DNA from: Butyricimonas sp. Marseille-P3923
GTDB taxonomy: Bacteria; Bacteroidota; Bacteroidia; Bacteroidales; Marinifilaceae
Assembly (NCBI RefSeq): GCF_900184685.1
Contig: NZ_FXXL01000007.1
Location: 1,922,001-1,986,000, forward strand
Direction: 5' to 3'
Length of the DNA: 64,000 bases
The notes under the pieces: model-generated
The model's input: only the letters and a program-made list of their open reading frames with translations
Databases searched by the model: none
What the model was told of the DNA's origin: nothing
Program-made: the position numbers and the translations under genes
Shown: in pieces, positions 24,580 through 34,711 of the stretch
Numbering within the stretch: position 1 is the stretch's first letter
How the letters are laid out: each line of letters begins with the position of its first letter

Positions 24580-26903
24580 CGTGTCAAGGAATAAGGTTTA
24601 TTATCTTCCGTGTAAATCCTATTTCGGTTGGGACGATTACTCATCTCAAACTCCAACACCCCTCCCGCCATGATATCCCGTTGGGTTATATAAGCCTTAT
24701 CATATGGTTTCCCGTTCAACCGGACAGCTTTCACGTATCGGTTTTTGTCATCCACTTTCGGCGCACGCACCTCAAACGTGTTGCCATTCTCCAAACGTAT
24801 TTTCATGTAGGGCAGGTAAGGTGCACCCAACACGTATTGATCCGTCCCGGGACAGACAGGATAAAATCCTAAAGCCGAGAAGATATACCAAGCAGACATC
24901 TGACCGCAATCGTCGTTACCGCATAACCCGTCGATTTTATTCCTGTACATACGGTTCATCACTTCCCGCACCCGGAACTGCGTCTTCCAAGGTTGAGAAG
25001 TCCAAGCGTACAAATACAACACGTGATGGCTGGGTTCATTCCCGTGCACGTAATTCCCCATTAACCCCTCTTCCGTGATGTCCTCCGTATCGGCATAATA
25101 TTTTTCCGGAAGATGCATCGTGAACAAGCTATCCAACCATTCAGCAAAACGCTTTTCCCCTCCCATCAAACGAATCAACCCGTTTACATCGTGCGGCACG
25201 TGCAACGAGTAATTCCACGAATTACCCTCGATAAATCCTTCACCATGCGTACCCAACGGATCGAACGGCTCTTTCCAGCTCCCGTCGGATAAGCGGGGAC
25301 GTGCAAATCCCAAACGTTCGTCAAACAGATTACGGTAATTCATCGCCCGGCTTTCGTATTCGTGAGCCATATTCTCGTTCCCCGCCGCCTTCGCCGTCCG
25401 ATATATCGCCCAATCGTCATACGCATTCTCCAGCGTGATGGAAGCACCATTCCCGTCTTTATCCACGGGCACGTACCCCTTTTCCACGTATTCACGGGTA
25501 TGTTGGTAATACGGAATATTCGAACTGTTCTTCATCGCCTCCAATACCAACGCCGTATCCAGCTCGATACCTTTCGCCACGGCATCCGCCACGACGGCAA
25601 CCCCGTGATAAGCGATCATACACCAGTTCTCGTTACCCATATGCGACCACACGGGCAAAGCCTTGTGTACACTCTGCCGGTAATGCTCCAACATGGACAT
25701 CACCATATCCCGGTTCCGCTCCCGGTTGATCACATTAAACAACGGGTGCAAAGCCCGATAGGTATCCCACAAAGAAAAAACGGTATAATTGGTAAAACCT
25801 TCCGCCTGATGAATCATGTGATCCACACCCCGGTACTGTCCATCCGCGTCCATGTAAACAGACGGATTTATCATCGTGTGGTACAACGAGGTATATAACA
25901 TACACAACTCGTCATGACTTCCTCGAGCCTCAATCACCGAAAGCTCCTGGTTCCATTTCTCTCCGGCACGTGCCGCCAACGTTTCAAAGTCAACACCTGC
26001 CGCTTCCGCCTGTAAGTTTTTCAACGCACCTTCCGTGCTCACGCACGAAAGAGCCACCTTAACCTCCAGTTCCGGGCTATCGTGTAAGTCGAAATCAAAA
26101 TATGCCACAATGCCCCTACCACCCATTTCCGGGAAATTGTGTTTCTCATCAAACCGACGCCAAAAACCTTTATAGTCCACCTCCTCGAAATTCTCGTGCC
26201 CGTAATTCCGTATCGGTTTGGAGAACGTTATCGCGAAATAGGTGTAATTCGTCCGAGCCCATCCCCTCGTGATCCGGTATCCTGTCAATAAGGTATCATT
26301 TTCCACCCGGAGATTCGCCCACAATACCTTCCCATCATAATTATATATTCCGTGCAACAAATCCACTATCACATGACCTTCTTCCACTCCTGACGGATAA
26401 GTATATTTGTGAATCCCCACCCGTTCCGTCGCTGTCAACTGCACTTTCACGTCATAATCCTGCAACATCACCTCGTAATAGCCGGGTAAGGCTTTTTCCT
26501 GATCGTGCGAAAACCGGGAACGATACCCCTCTTCCGGCTGTTCCGCCGTACCGGGAATTAATTTCAATTCCCCGACTGTCGGCATCAAAAGCACATCACC
26601 TAAATCCGAATGTCCCGTCCCGCTCAAATGCGTGTGACTGAACCCGACAATCGTCGGATCATCATACTGGTATCCGGCACAATATCGATAAGTATCTTTC
26701 CGGTAAACACCATCAATATTATGCGGCACGTTCTCCGTATCGGGACTTAACTGTACCGCACCATACGGAACGCAAGCCCCCGGGAAAGTATGTCCCATGC
26801 TTTTCGTCCCGATAAAAGGATTCACGTAATCCACCGGACTTTTCTTTTCTTCTTCATTTACCAGCATCGTTCCCAGACACAATAAAAGTACATTCAATTT
26901 CAT
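24576..26903 (-). CDS. GH92 family alpha-mannosidase
   Basis: 775-residue GH92 exo-alpha-mannosidase. N-terminus MKLNVLLLCLGTMLVNEEEK is a weak signal sequence, followed by the family start DYVNPFIGTKSMGHTFPGAC. Motifs in the catalytic domain: FIEGNSWNYSLHVPHD, NYVHGNEPSHHVLYLYAW and CGNDDCGQMSAWYIFSALGF, with the acid and base residues of the family in the EGNSW and NDDCGQ segments. First gene of the operon; a strong terminator (26976-27017) separates it from the Sus-like locus upstream. The HGNEPSHH form is the one common in alpha-1,2-mannosidases, which is a tentative assignment. Confidence 0.92.
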   Translation of the reverse strand: MKLNVLLLCLGTMLVNEEEKKSPVDYVNPFIGTKSMGHTFPGACVPYGAVQLSPDTENVPHNIDGVYRKDTYRYCAGYQYDDPTIVGFSHTHLSGTGHSDLGDVLLMPTVGELKLIPGTAEQPEEGYRSRFSHDQEKALPGYYEVMLQDYDVKVQLTATERVGIHKYTYPSGVEEGHVIVDLLHGIYNYDGKVLWANLRVENDTLLTGYRITRGWARTNYTYFAITFSKPIRNYGHENFEEVDYKGFWRRFDEKHNFPEMGGRGIVAYFDFDLHDSPELEVKVALSCVSTEGALKNLQAEAAGVDFETLAARAGEKWNQELSVIEARGSHDELCMLYTSLYHTMINPSVYMDADGQYRGVDHMIHQAEGFTNYTVFSLWDTYRALHPLFNVINRERNRDMVMSMLEHYRQSVHKALPVWSHMGNENWCMIAYHGVAVVADAVAKGIELDTALVLEAMKNSSNIPYYQHTREYVEKGYVPVDKDGNGASITLENAYDDWAIYRTAKAAGNENMAHEYESRAMNYRNLFDERLGFARPRLSDGSWKEPFDPLGTHGEGFIEGNSWNYSLHVPHDVNGLIRLMGGEKRFAEWLDSLFTMHLPEKYYADTEDITEEGLMGNYVHGNEPSHHVLYLYAWTSQPWKTQFRVREVMNRMYRNKIDGLCGNDDCGQMSAWYIFSALGFYPVCPGTDQYVLGAPYLPYMKIRLENGNTFEVRAPKVDDKNRYVKAVRLNGKPYDKAYITQRDIMAGGVLEFEMSNRPNRNRIYTEDNKPYSLTR

Positions 26904-26975
26904 CTTATCAGCATTAATTAAAATTTCCTGTTACCCGACTACTCTAAAAAGACACTCGAATACCCTCAAAGGGTG

Positions 26976-27017
26976 AAAAAAAGTTGCAATATTTCTGACA
27001 TATTGCAACTCTCTTTT
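26976..27017 (-). terminator. Terminator of the first Sus-like locus
   Basis: Minus strand: AGTTGCAATAT-GTCAGAA-ATATTGCAACTT followed by TTTTTTC, a perfect hairpin with T-tract just past the stop of the degenerate metalloprotease gene. Confidence 0.85.
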
Positions 27018-27030
27018 TAAACAATTTTCT

Positions 27031-29616
27031 CTAACGAATACCTTCTACATCCAAAGCCTGTCTGATTTTATAATGTAAATACTCGTAATAGTCCTTCATT
27101 TCTCCCGTGCTTGTTTTCATGGCATTATTCACCATACCATCGATTTTCAGCAACATTTGGTAAAAGACATGAGAACGTGACAATGTATTTACCTTAATCC
27201 CCTCTTGCGCATAGAATCCACTGATATTTTCTACCTGCATCCGCTCCATCTTTTCACAAAGAATAGGGTCATAAAGTTGTCTGCCACTGCTTATTCCCTG
27301 TGCCAACGCTTTCGTGTGTGCATCCAGTTTCGCGGCATCTTCCGTTACCGTCGAAGAAGCAATCACAGCAGCCAAGAAAGCCATCTGGAAATCCCTTTCC
27401 AACGGATCCAATTTTCTACGTTTTATGGTACCCTCCCACACCATCCGGTACAATTCATCCATGTACTCGTCTGCGGTATATCCCCCGCTTGCCTTACGGG
27501 AACTCATAATAACCATATACCAACGAGAAAATAACAATCCAAAAATATCCATCCGTTTTTGCTGCACGGCGGAAGAGTTCACCCGCAGGTCATGTCTTAA
27601 TTCTTGATTATCCAACCATTCCAAATCTTTAGCCTGTGCCAACAAGAAATTAATGGTTTCCCGTTGTTTGGCTTTAGGAACAACCGCATAATGCTGTACA
27701 TTCTCATCGCTATTACCTTCGTTGATATACATACCGCCGATATAAGATGCAATCCGGTTCAACCCATCCATATACCGTCCTTGCATAAAACCATACAACT
27801 TATTCTGGAGTTCCAGTGTTTTATCCTCTTCGGCAAACCATTCACGACAATGAGCCATCGACTTTTTCAGATTCTTTATCAGATATTCCCCCGCTTTAAC
27901 ATGATCGTTCCCCAAATCCTCACTCAATATTCGGGGATCGTAAACATTCGAGGTAAAAGGGGTATGCCCGTATGTTTTAGCTATATCCAGACGGGATTCT
28001 TTAATCCAACGATCCAAAGTATCGCATTCCTCGTCCGCGTTCTTCACCCCTCGAATCGGTTTATACAACCATTCTATGGCGTAATAATCGTATTCCCCCA
28101 GCTTGTCTTGTACCAGCATCACGCCATTTTTCACGTCTTCTTCCTGAGCGACATAATTATACGGCACCATATCCATTATCGAGGGTGACAACCCGTGTTC
28201 TCTCGTGAAAGTCGCAGAACGCAACGAATCAACCGGGTAAACAGAAGATGCCCGCAAATTGGATCTCAATCCCAAACACGAACCGATCTCCCGAATCATC
28301 AGACTCTTTATCAATTGTCCCATCACCTCCTCTGACAAAACAGCTTTACGTGCTTCCGGGTCTGCCGCCATCGTGTATAGAAGCCTGTCCCGATGCAGTA
28401 TGAACAAAAAATGATGATGTAAATACAACGATGCGTTAAGAATCTCCCCGCTCCGGTTATCCACCAGCATAGATTGTTGGGGACGATACATATTCGGAGA
28501 GGTCGGAGAATAACGAATCACAGAATGCTGAATATTCCCCGCGTCAAAATCCGAAGTTCCGGGAAAAGGAACAGCACGCAGTACATTTTTAAACCCGATA
28601 CGTTCGAAAGCCTTATTCCACTCTTCAATACCCGCACGAACATATTTCGTCCAACTTTCCGGCATCAACGTATCCAAGTAAAAAACGATCGGCTTTTTCG
28701 GTTCCACAACCTGCCCAGCCCAATAAGCGACCTCGTCACTCGGCTCCACTCGCCAACGTCTGGCTAGATGCTTCTTTGTCAATATTGATTTTTCTTTCCC
28801 GATTTCGGGAATTGTCACGAAACTTACCCCAATCCTAGAATCAGCATAACGAGGTGTCATTTTATCTTCGGGCAGAACCACCAACATTTTATTAAATGTT
28901 ACGGAAACTTTTATATTCTGTCTTGTTACAGAGCCTACCACGATATGATCCACATCATACCCCGATTCACAAACCACGGTAACGCTCCGTCCATCCGCCT
29001 TGACCTCTTGAAACAAATTCCGATTCGCTTTATACTTTTGATTCCGCCCGACGAATCCCCATACAGAATTGGCAGCCTGAACGGAAAACGGATTCGTGAA
29101 CGCCGTGTGTTCCAAGAAAAAAGATGTCATATTCAACACCACGGCACGATTATCCGGCGTGTAAGTCTCTATTTTAAACGTAGCGTACACCCCCGGCATA
29201 AAAGATTTCTCTAAAGCACTCTCCATGTTAGCATCTCCACTACCGTTACCGACAGGAGCACCTTGCCGCAAACGAGCCTGCACGTAATCTCCCTCTTTCG
29301 TGAACACGAACACTTGAGGAGTCCCGGCAAATTGCCCGACAACTCCCTCTCCGTTATCACTCGTGTTCTCTATCGACGAAGCGAATAACATATCCTTGCC
29401 CAACAAATCCAAGGGAAACTCCACGTATACATTTCCCCCCGCGTAATGAATCGTCATTACACCCTTTGCCGTCTTTACACTCTTACCATCAAAGAGTTTC
29501 TGATAAGCCGAATTTTTATTCTTACCCGTATCCTTCTTCTCCCGCACCATCCCGCTGCCCTCGAACGGACACAGAACTATCGAAAGAAGAAACACTATAT
29601 ATATGATATTTTTCAT
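27031..29616 (-). CDS. Zinc metalloprotease-like protein with destroyed zinc site (pseudoprotease)
   Basis: 861-residue secreted protein, paralogue of the next gene, with the same layout: signal peptide (MKNIIYIVFLLSIVLCPFEG), SAYQKLFDGKSVKTAKG, then the DUF5117/DUF4953-type domains. Active relatives have HEVGHCLGFMHN; here the aligned segment reads REIGSCLGLRSN. The His residues at positions 1, 5 and 11 are replaced by Arg442, Ser446 and Ser452, while the Glu and the later SIMD Met-turn remain. It cannot bind zinc in the usual way but is full length with no stop or frameshift, so it is probably kept for binding or regulation. ATG 29616 before the signal peptide is preferred to one nine codons earlier. 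Last gene of the locus. Confidence 0.88.
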   Translation of the reverse strand: MKNIIYIVFLLSIVLCPFEGSGMVREKKDTGKNKNSAYQKLFDGKSVKTAKGVMTIHYAGGNVYVEFPLDLLGKDMLFASSIENTSDNGEGVVGQFAGTPQVFVFTKEGDYVQARLRQGAPVGNGSGDANMESALEKSFMPGVYATFKIETYTPDNRAVVLNMTSFFLEHTAFTNPFSVQAANSVWGFVGRNQKYKANRNLFQEVKADGRSVTVVCESGYDVDHIVVGSVTRQNIKVSVTFNKMLVVLPEDKMTPRYADSRIGVSFVTIPEIGKEKSILTKKHLARRWRVEPSDEVAYWAGQVVEPKKPIVFYLDTLMPESWTKYVRAGIEEWNKAFERIGFKNVLRAVPFPGTSDFDAGNIQHSVIRYSPTSPNMYRPQQSMLVDNRSGEILNASLYLHHHFLFILHRDRLLYTMAADPEARKAVLSEEVMGQLIKSLMIREIGSCLGLRSNLRASSVYPVDSLRSATFTREHGLSPSIMDMVPYNYVAQEEDVKNGVMLVQDKLGEYDYYAIEWLYKPIRGVKNADEECDTLDRWIKESRLDIAKTYGHTPFTSNVYDPRILSEDLGNDHVKAGEYLIKNLKKSMAHCREWFAEEDKTLELQNKLYGFMQGRYMDGLNRIASYIGGMYINEGNSDENVQHYAVVPKAKQRETINFLLAQAKDLEWLDNQELRHDLRVNSSAVQQKRMDIFGLLFSRWYMVIMSSRKASGGYTADEYMDELYRMVWEGTIKRRKLDPLERDFQMAFLAAVIASSTVTEDAAKLDAHTKALAQGISSGRQLYDPILCEKMERMQVENISGFYAQEGIKVNTLSRSHVFYQMLLKIDGMVNNAMKTSTGEMKDYYEYLHYKIRQALDVEGIR

Positions 29617-29648
29617 GACAACTAGTTTACTGTTAATAATCACCCGTC

Positions 29649-32258
29649 TCAGTTATTCTTAAAAACCTTCTCCAATTTATAAACCAACAACTGATAATGC
29701 AATCGAGTATCTTCTGTTGCCGTATTCATCCGGCTTTTCAATAAAGCCAAGGTCTTTTTCAACATCAAGAAACAATCCGTCCCGATAGAAACATTCGGTC
29801 TGTTCAGGTTCGTCGTTCTACCGAAACCGCTAATTTCCTCCGGAGCGAAACAACATCCCCTACGCGCGAACATACCCAGATATTCGTCAGGCAACTCGCC
29901 ATAAATATTCCGGCTATTCTCTTGCACGTAATCCATAACCTCAATCATCCCGTCACGGGAGAACGCAAAAGGCGAGCCGCCCATTCCTTTCACTTCCACG
30001 CCGGAAGCAGACACCAAAAACGATAAATACTTGATTTGCAATCGTTTTTCAATTTCAGACAGAGAATTTCTCTTCTTGGTAGGAGCCATGATAAATTCAT
30101 ACAAATCATTCATATACTCCCGAGTAGAATAAGCCTCCTCTTTCGACTGTTCCATGCACACGGCTAACGCGTTCAACCGAGACAATAGTCCCCTGAAAAT
30201 AGCATTTTCCATATCTCCCGAAATATCGCTCATCAACGGCAGACCATCCTTGAAATCCTTCGCATCAATCCAAGCCATCTCTTTCAACTGATCCAACAAA
30301 AACACCAAAGCCTCCTTTTGTCTGGCTTTAGGAACTAAAGCATAAGCAGGTATCGGATCCCCGGCATATTTTTCATTCAAGTAAATACCGCCGATATTAA
30401 AAATAACATTATTCAAATACCTGAAATACTGCATTACAATCTCGTTATAAATCTGTTGGCGAAACGCATAATCTTTATCTTCTGCCTCTACCCATTCATT
30501 CAGGTTCGCCAAAATATATTTCAAATTCTTTATCCCGTACGCAGAGGATTTTATCGGATCATCTCCCAAGTCTTCCTCGAAAGAACTCGGATCCCAACGA
30601 GAGTTTATCTGCTGTCTTCCATAGCGATATATAGGATCGCCCGCTTTCTCGCCAATCCAACGATCCAGAACAGGCACTTCCTCGTCCGTGGTCTTCTCGT
30701 CCAACAAAGGCGTGTACAACCATTTTATCGTGAAATAATCATACAAACCCAAATGAGGCGGCGTCAACTTCACACCCCTCTCCTTGTCTCCCGGTTGTGC
30801 CACGTAATTGTTCCGGGCATAATCCATGATTGAATGAGTTGTCCCGTACTTTTGCGTGTAAGAAGGCGAACGCAAAGAATCCGTGGGGATTGCGGCAGAA
30901 GCACTCATATTATGCATAAAACCCAGACAATGACCTACCTCGTGCGCAATAGCGTAACGGATGCTCTCACCCAATAATTCTTCCGGCAACTGCATCCTCC
31001 GCACGTCAGCATCCGCCTGAGCCGTCTGTACGAATCGCCAATTTTGAATCAATTGAGCTATATTGTGATAAAAATAAACCGAAGCATTGATAATCTCTCC
31101 CGTCCGGGGATCTGTCCACGAGGGTCCCATAGCGTTAGGTGTCCACGAGGGAGAATAGCGTACACAAGAATATTTCAGATTTTCCGGATCAAATTCCGGA
31201 TCATTCTCCGGGAAATCCTTGGCTATAATCGCATTTTTCAAACCGATCTTTTCAAAGGCTTTCTGCCATTCTTCTACCCCTTGCTTGATGTATTTCTTCC
31301 AACTCTCCGGGAATGCGTTATCCACGTAAAACACAATCGGTTTCTTCACCTCCGTCAATTGTCCGGCACGATAAGCCGCCTCATCCGCAGGTTCAAGCCG
31401 CCAACGATTAGCATAGTAACGAAAATCGACACCACTCTTTTTTGAATTAAATTCATATTTTGCCTGATAGAATATAGCAATACGGGGATCTGCCATACGG
31501 GGACGCATCGGTTCTTCCGGCAACAAAATAAAACTACGTGTCATCACCGCGGTAAAAGGTACTTTCTGAAACAATACCCGCTCTTGATTCCGCACGGTAA
31601 CCAAATAACTCAAAGAAGAGCGTATGCTAAAATTATCCTCGAAAGCCTTAATTTCCCCGATAAATGAATTTTTCTTCACAAACTCCTTGTCCACGCGACG
31701 CCTGCCACTATTGATCGGTGCGAACTGGGAAAAGGGAGATAATCCCTCGTTATCACTCAATAAAAAATCGGTCAAATCCAGCACAACTGCCGTACTGTCT
31801 TCCGAGTACACCTTCACCGGAAGATTCAAAATAATAGCCGGCTTAAAACTCTCTTCCAAACGTTTCCTTATACCCTCCTCCGTGGTATAATATATCGCAC
31901 TCACCTCCCGCAAGCTAATTATCGAGTCTTGGCGGGTAAACACCACGTGCAGCGGTTCTTTAGGTTTCTCTCCCACGCTCCCGAAATCATTATTCGTGAT
32001 TTCGCTAATCGTCGAACCAAGCAACATCTCTTTCCCCAACAAATTCAACGGTAACTCGAAATAGATCTTCCCGTCCATTTTGTGCAACGTGATTAAACCT
32101 CGCTTTGTTTCGCACGACTTTCCCTTAAAAAAGCGTTGGTAAGCACTTTCCGTTTTTACCTCTTTAGTCGCTTGTTTCTTCTTCCGCCCTTTACCCTCTG
32201 CCGACACAACACTCAAAGAAAGAAATATAAATACAAATACAATTGATTTCAATATCAT
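29649..32258 (-). CDS. Zinc-dependent metalloprotease (DUF5117/DUF4953 family)
   Basis: 869-residue secreted metalloprotease. Signal peptide MILKSIVFVFIFLSLSVVSAEG, basic linker GKGRKKKQ, SAYQRFFKGKSCETKRG, then the catalytic motif AIAHEVGHCLGFMHN near residue 437 and Met-turn THSIMDYARNNYVAQPGDK. The extended HExxHxxGxxH is intact. These proteins are common beside SusC/SusD pairs in Bacteroidetes; substrates are not established. The gap to the degenerate paralogue is 32 bases, so they are co-expressed and probably arose by duplication. ATG 32258 is chosen over one eight codons upstream because it precedes the signal peptide. Confidence 0.9.
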   Translation of the reverse strand: MILKSIVFVFIFLSLSVVSAEGKGRKKKQATKEVKTESAYQRFFKGKSCETKRGLITLHKMDGKIYFELPLNLLGKEMLLGSTISEITNNDFGSVGEKPKEPLHVVFTRQDSIISLREVSAIYYTTEEGIRKRLEESFKPAIILNLPVKVYSEDSTAVVLDLTDFLLSDNEGLSPFSQFAPINSGRRRVDKEFVKKNSFIGEIKAFEDNFSIRSSLSYLVTVRNQERVLFQKVPFTAVMTRSFILLPEEPMRPRMADPRIAIFYQAKYEFNSKKSGVDFRYYANRWRLEPADEAAYRAGQLTEVKKPIVFYVDNAFPESWKKYIKQGVEEWQKAFEKIGLKNAIIAKDFPENDPEFDPENLKYSCVRYSPSWTPNAMGPSWTDPRTGEIINASVYFYHNIAQLIQNWRFVQTAQADADVRRMQLPEELLGESIRYAIAHEVGHCLGFMHNMSASAAIPTDSLRSPSYTQKYGTTHSIMDYARNNYVAQPGDKERGVKLTPPHLGLYDYFTIKWLYTPLLDEKTTDEEVPVLDRWIGEKAGDPIYRYGRQQINSRWDPSSFEEDLGDDPIKSSAYGIKNLKYILANLNEWVEAEDKDYAFRQQIYNEIVMQYFRYLNNVIFNIGGIYLNEKYAGDPIPAYALVPKARQKEALVFLLDQLKEMAWIDAKDFKDGLPLMSDISGDMENAIFRGLLSRLNALAVCMEQSKEEAYSTREYMNDLYEFIMAPTKKRNSLSEIEKRLQIKYLSFLVSASGVEVKGMGGSPFAFSRDGMIEVMDYVQENSRNIYGELPDEYLGMFARRGCCFAPEEISGFGRTTNLNRPNVSIGTDCFLMLKKTLALLKSRMNTATEDTRLHYQLLVYKLEKVFKNN

Positions 32259-32413
32259 AACTTCAATATTTAAACATCCCAATTAATTTTTGATTCTCCC
32301 GTTTGTACCACAATTCCATTTATATTCCAAATCTCTTTCTATACAACAATCCCTTCCGATATAGAAATGCTATTCAGATAAAAAGTATAAATAACTGTGT
32401 TACAACAGCGGAG

Positions 32414-32452
32414 TAGTTTTCTAAAATCGGTTTACCCGATTTTAGAAAACTA
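32414..32452 (-). terminator. Perfect 17-bp hairpin after the PKD-like gene
   Basis: TAGTTTTCTAAAATCGG, 5 bases, CCGATTTTAGAAAACTA, 8 bases after the stop codon. There is no T-run behind it, so it may be a partial terminator or a processing/stability hairpin that lowers expression of the metalloproteases relative to SusC/SusD. Confidence 0.6.
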
Positions 32453-32460
32453 TACTGCAA

Positions 32461-33996
32461 TTACATATCCCGACCTGATAATTTATACTTGTAAATCACA
32501 TCGGCAATCCGACCGAAACCGCCCTGTTCATACAGCACGACAGGCTCACCCGCTTTCAATACCGAATCTTCAACGTTAAACAGGATGAACGTCCCGTCTT
32601 CCAGTCCTACCCCCAGCTCCTTATTCCCTTCGGCAGGGTGCATCGCCATAATGGCACGTCCGTTCAAAGAGGTATAATGATATGATTTCCCGGTACTCAG
32701 ATCGTAATAATACAACTCGTCATTATTCACTCCCCCGGAGAAAAAAATGTAGGTACGATTTCTCAATATCCTGAAAATACTTCTATCCGTCACGTATCCA
32801 TCCGTCTTGCCGGAGAACGTCTGACATTTATCCAACGCATCCAACGTAATTACCCCCAACGCGTTGGCTGCAATCCCGAATGTTTCCACTTTCCAATCGT
32901 CCCCGTCCCGTAAAATCAAGGCATACTTCGTACTTCCTTGCATGGTGCCACCGTAAGCCGCACCGTATACCAACTCATAATCACCCAAATTATTCACCGG
33001 AATAAAACCGGCAGGATAAGTCCCCGTGTACTGCAACTCCCTGTACTCTTCTGCCGTCGTGTAATAGGCACTTCTCACGTGAATCAACCGACCGTTCAAC
33101 TCGTCATACAAAAGAAAATGCTTGAGATACTGGTGTGCCGTTTCAATAATCTGACCGATTTTATACCCTTTATTAATATATACCGGAACATTATTGTAAG
33201 CCGCGGAGTGATACCCCATACTCTTCGGGTCGTTGAAGAAACGGGTATAAATTTTCCCATCCTCACTCAACACGATATTCATGTAGAACGGGTAGAACGC
33301 GGATACCAATTTAAAATTCTCCGGGGGATTTCCTCCCACGAACTCCTCACGGGTCAATACCTCTTTCTCGTTCGTGTTACCGTTCAATTCCACGGGTCCC
33401 TGCCCGCCATTCTGAATAACCAGCAACTCCGACCATTTACAATAATTAGTCGCGTTCCAAAAGAAATGCTGAACCAATTTCACCGGTTCCGAACCCATAT
33501 CCTCCCCGTTTGCCTCCCGGTACAAATCATAATAAGCATGATACTCTTCATCTTGGGAAACACTAGGTAAATTTATATGCCCCAGTTTTGATACCCCGCC
33601 TTCTTCATACAGGATAGAGAACCCCGATTGATACACCGTCGCCGCAACAATGGACATCGTGCCACTATACACTTTCCCATTACGGTTATCCTTCAAGGCT
33701 AACCGGCAGGCATACGTTTTTGCTTGTTCCGGGGTAAATTCCAAAACCCGCTCCGTGGAAACGACCTCATAATCAACACGCCACTCGTACGAGAAATCCG
33801 TGGAGTCACCTTCACCAAACCGGATTTTAGGCTCAACCTTCACTTCATCATGCACAAAACAATTCACCGTGTAAGTTTCAAACGAAACCTTCGCGTCTCG
33901 TATCGCCTCGTATTTATAATTACCTTCGTCTTTGATACAGGAAAACAATCCTACCATCATCAACAAAGACAGATATATTACATTTTTCATTTTCAT
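32461..33996 (-). CDS. PKD-like family surface lipoprotein
   Basis: 511-residue lipoprotein: MKMKNVIYLSLLMMVGLFSC gives a lipobox with Cys20, followed by IKDEGNYKYEAI, the typical start of the PKD-like family in Sus-type loci. The N-terminal about 120 residues look like a PKD/Ig-like fold (FSYEWRVDYEVVS), followed by a larger domain with repeated aromatic beta-strands that could be a beta-propeller. These are thought to be surface ligand-binding proteins assisting SusC/SusD. It lies 14 bases after the DUF4843 gene. Confidence 0.82.
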   Translation of the reverse strand: MKMKNVIYLSLLMMVGLFSCIKDEGNYKYEAIRDAKVSFETYTVNCFVHDEVKVEPKIRFGEGDSTDFSYEWRVDYEVVSTERVLEFTPEQAKTYACRLALKDNRNGKVYSGTMSIVAATVYQSGFSILYEEGGVSKLGHINLPSVSQDEEYHAYYDLYREANGEDMGSEPVKLVQHFFWNATNYCKWSELLVIQNGGQGPVELNGNTNEKEVLTREEFVGGNPPENFKLVSAFYPFYMNIVLSEDGKIYTRFFNDPKSMGYHSAAYNNVPVYINKGYKIGQIIETAHQYLKHFLLYDELNGRLIHVRSAYYTTAEEYRELQYTGTYPAGFIPVNNLGDYELVYGAAYGGTMQGSTKYALILRDGDDWKVETFGIAANALGVITLDALDKCQTFSGKTDGYVTDRSIFRILRNRTYIFFSGGVNNDELYYYDLSTGKSYHYTSLNGRAIMAMHPAEGNKELGVGLEDGTFILFNVEDSVLKAGEPVVLYEQGGFGRIADVIYKYKLSGRDM

Positions 33997-34010
33997 ATTC
34001 TATCGATTTA

Positions 34011-34694
34011 TTATCCAATTACTGTTACCGTCATGGCTTTACCATCTACATCCAGCACGACTTCATCCTTGTCTTCCATCTCACGCAAATAATACTTTAA
34101 CTGTAACGCATAAGCCCTTCTCGTTGAAGCATCCAGATTAGTCCAATCTCCCTCCCCGGTCACCTTAATCAACAATTGATACTTCGGAATCGAATAAGTA
34201 CCGAGAAAAGACTTCTCTACATCCCCATCCCACCATTCCGGTATCGACACCTCACTACTCAAATTAATAATCTTGTATTGATAACTGTATTCCCCCGCCA
34301 AAACATCCGCCCCGTTCCCCCGGATAGCCAACACGATTCGCACGCGAGTATCCCCGGGGTTATTCAATACCAACGAAATCGTGTCTTTCACGTGTTCCTT
34401 ACGAAAAACATAATACTCCGGAAGTACGATATGTTCATCCGTTGCCGTGGACAAGTCTTTATCCAGCTCGACAACAAACGACCGGTCTTCCAAGAACAGA
34501 TTTCCCAGCATTTCCACTTCTACCGGAATCTCAATCTGCTCCGCATTCCCGTAAAAGAAAAACGAAATATCCATCGAATCCCGGTAAGTATCCGAAAACT
34601 GGATATAATTCACGGTATCATACATCGGAATATTCTCCTTTGAACACGCTCCCAACAGGAATACACTTAAAATAAATACATATATCTTTTTCAT
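34011..34694 (-). CDS. DUF4843 domain lipoprotein
   Basis: 227-residue lipoprotein with signal MKKIYVFILSVFLLGACSKE (lipobox LGAC, Cys17). The rest is a DUF4843 protein: YIQFSDTYRDSMDISFFFYG near residue 30 and EIPVEVEMLGN are typical. This family is nearly always encoded directly after SusD and before a PKD-like gene, as here. The role is unknown; a surface-exposed accessory of the SusC/SusD complex is the usual suggestion. The spacing to SusD is 17 bases. Confidence 0.85.
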   Translation of the reverse strand: MKKIYVFILSVFLLGACSKENIPMYDTVNYIQFSDTYRDSMDISFFFYGNAEQIEIPVEVEMLGNLFLEDRSFVVELDKDLSTATDEHIVLPEYYVFRKEHVKDTISLVLNNPGDTRVRIVLAIRGNGADVLAGEYSYQYKIINLSSEVSIPEWWDGDVEKSFLGTYSIPKYQLLIKVTGEGDWTNLDASTRRAYALQLKYYLREMEDKDEVVLDVDGKAMTVTVIG

Positions 34695-34711
34695 AACTCG
34701 TCTTTTAAAAT

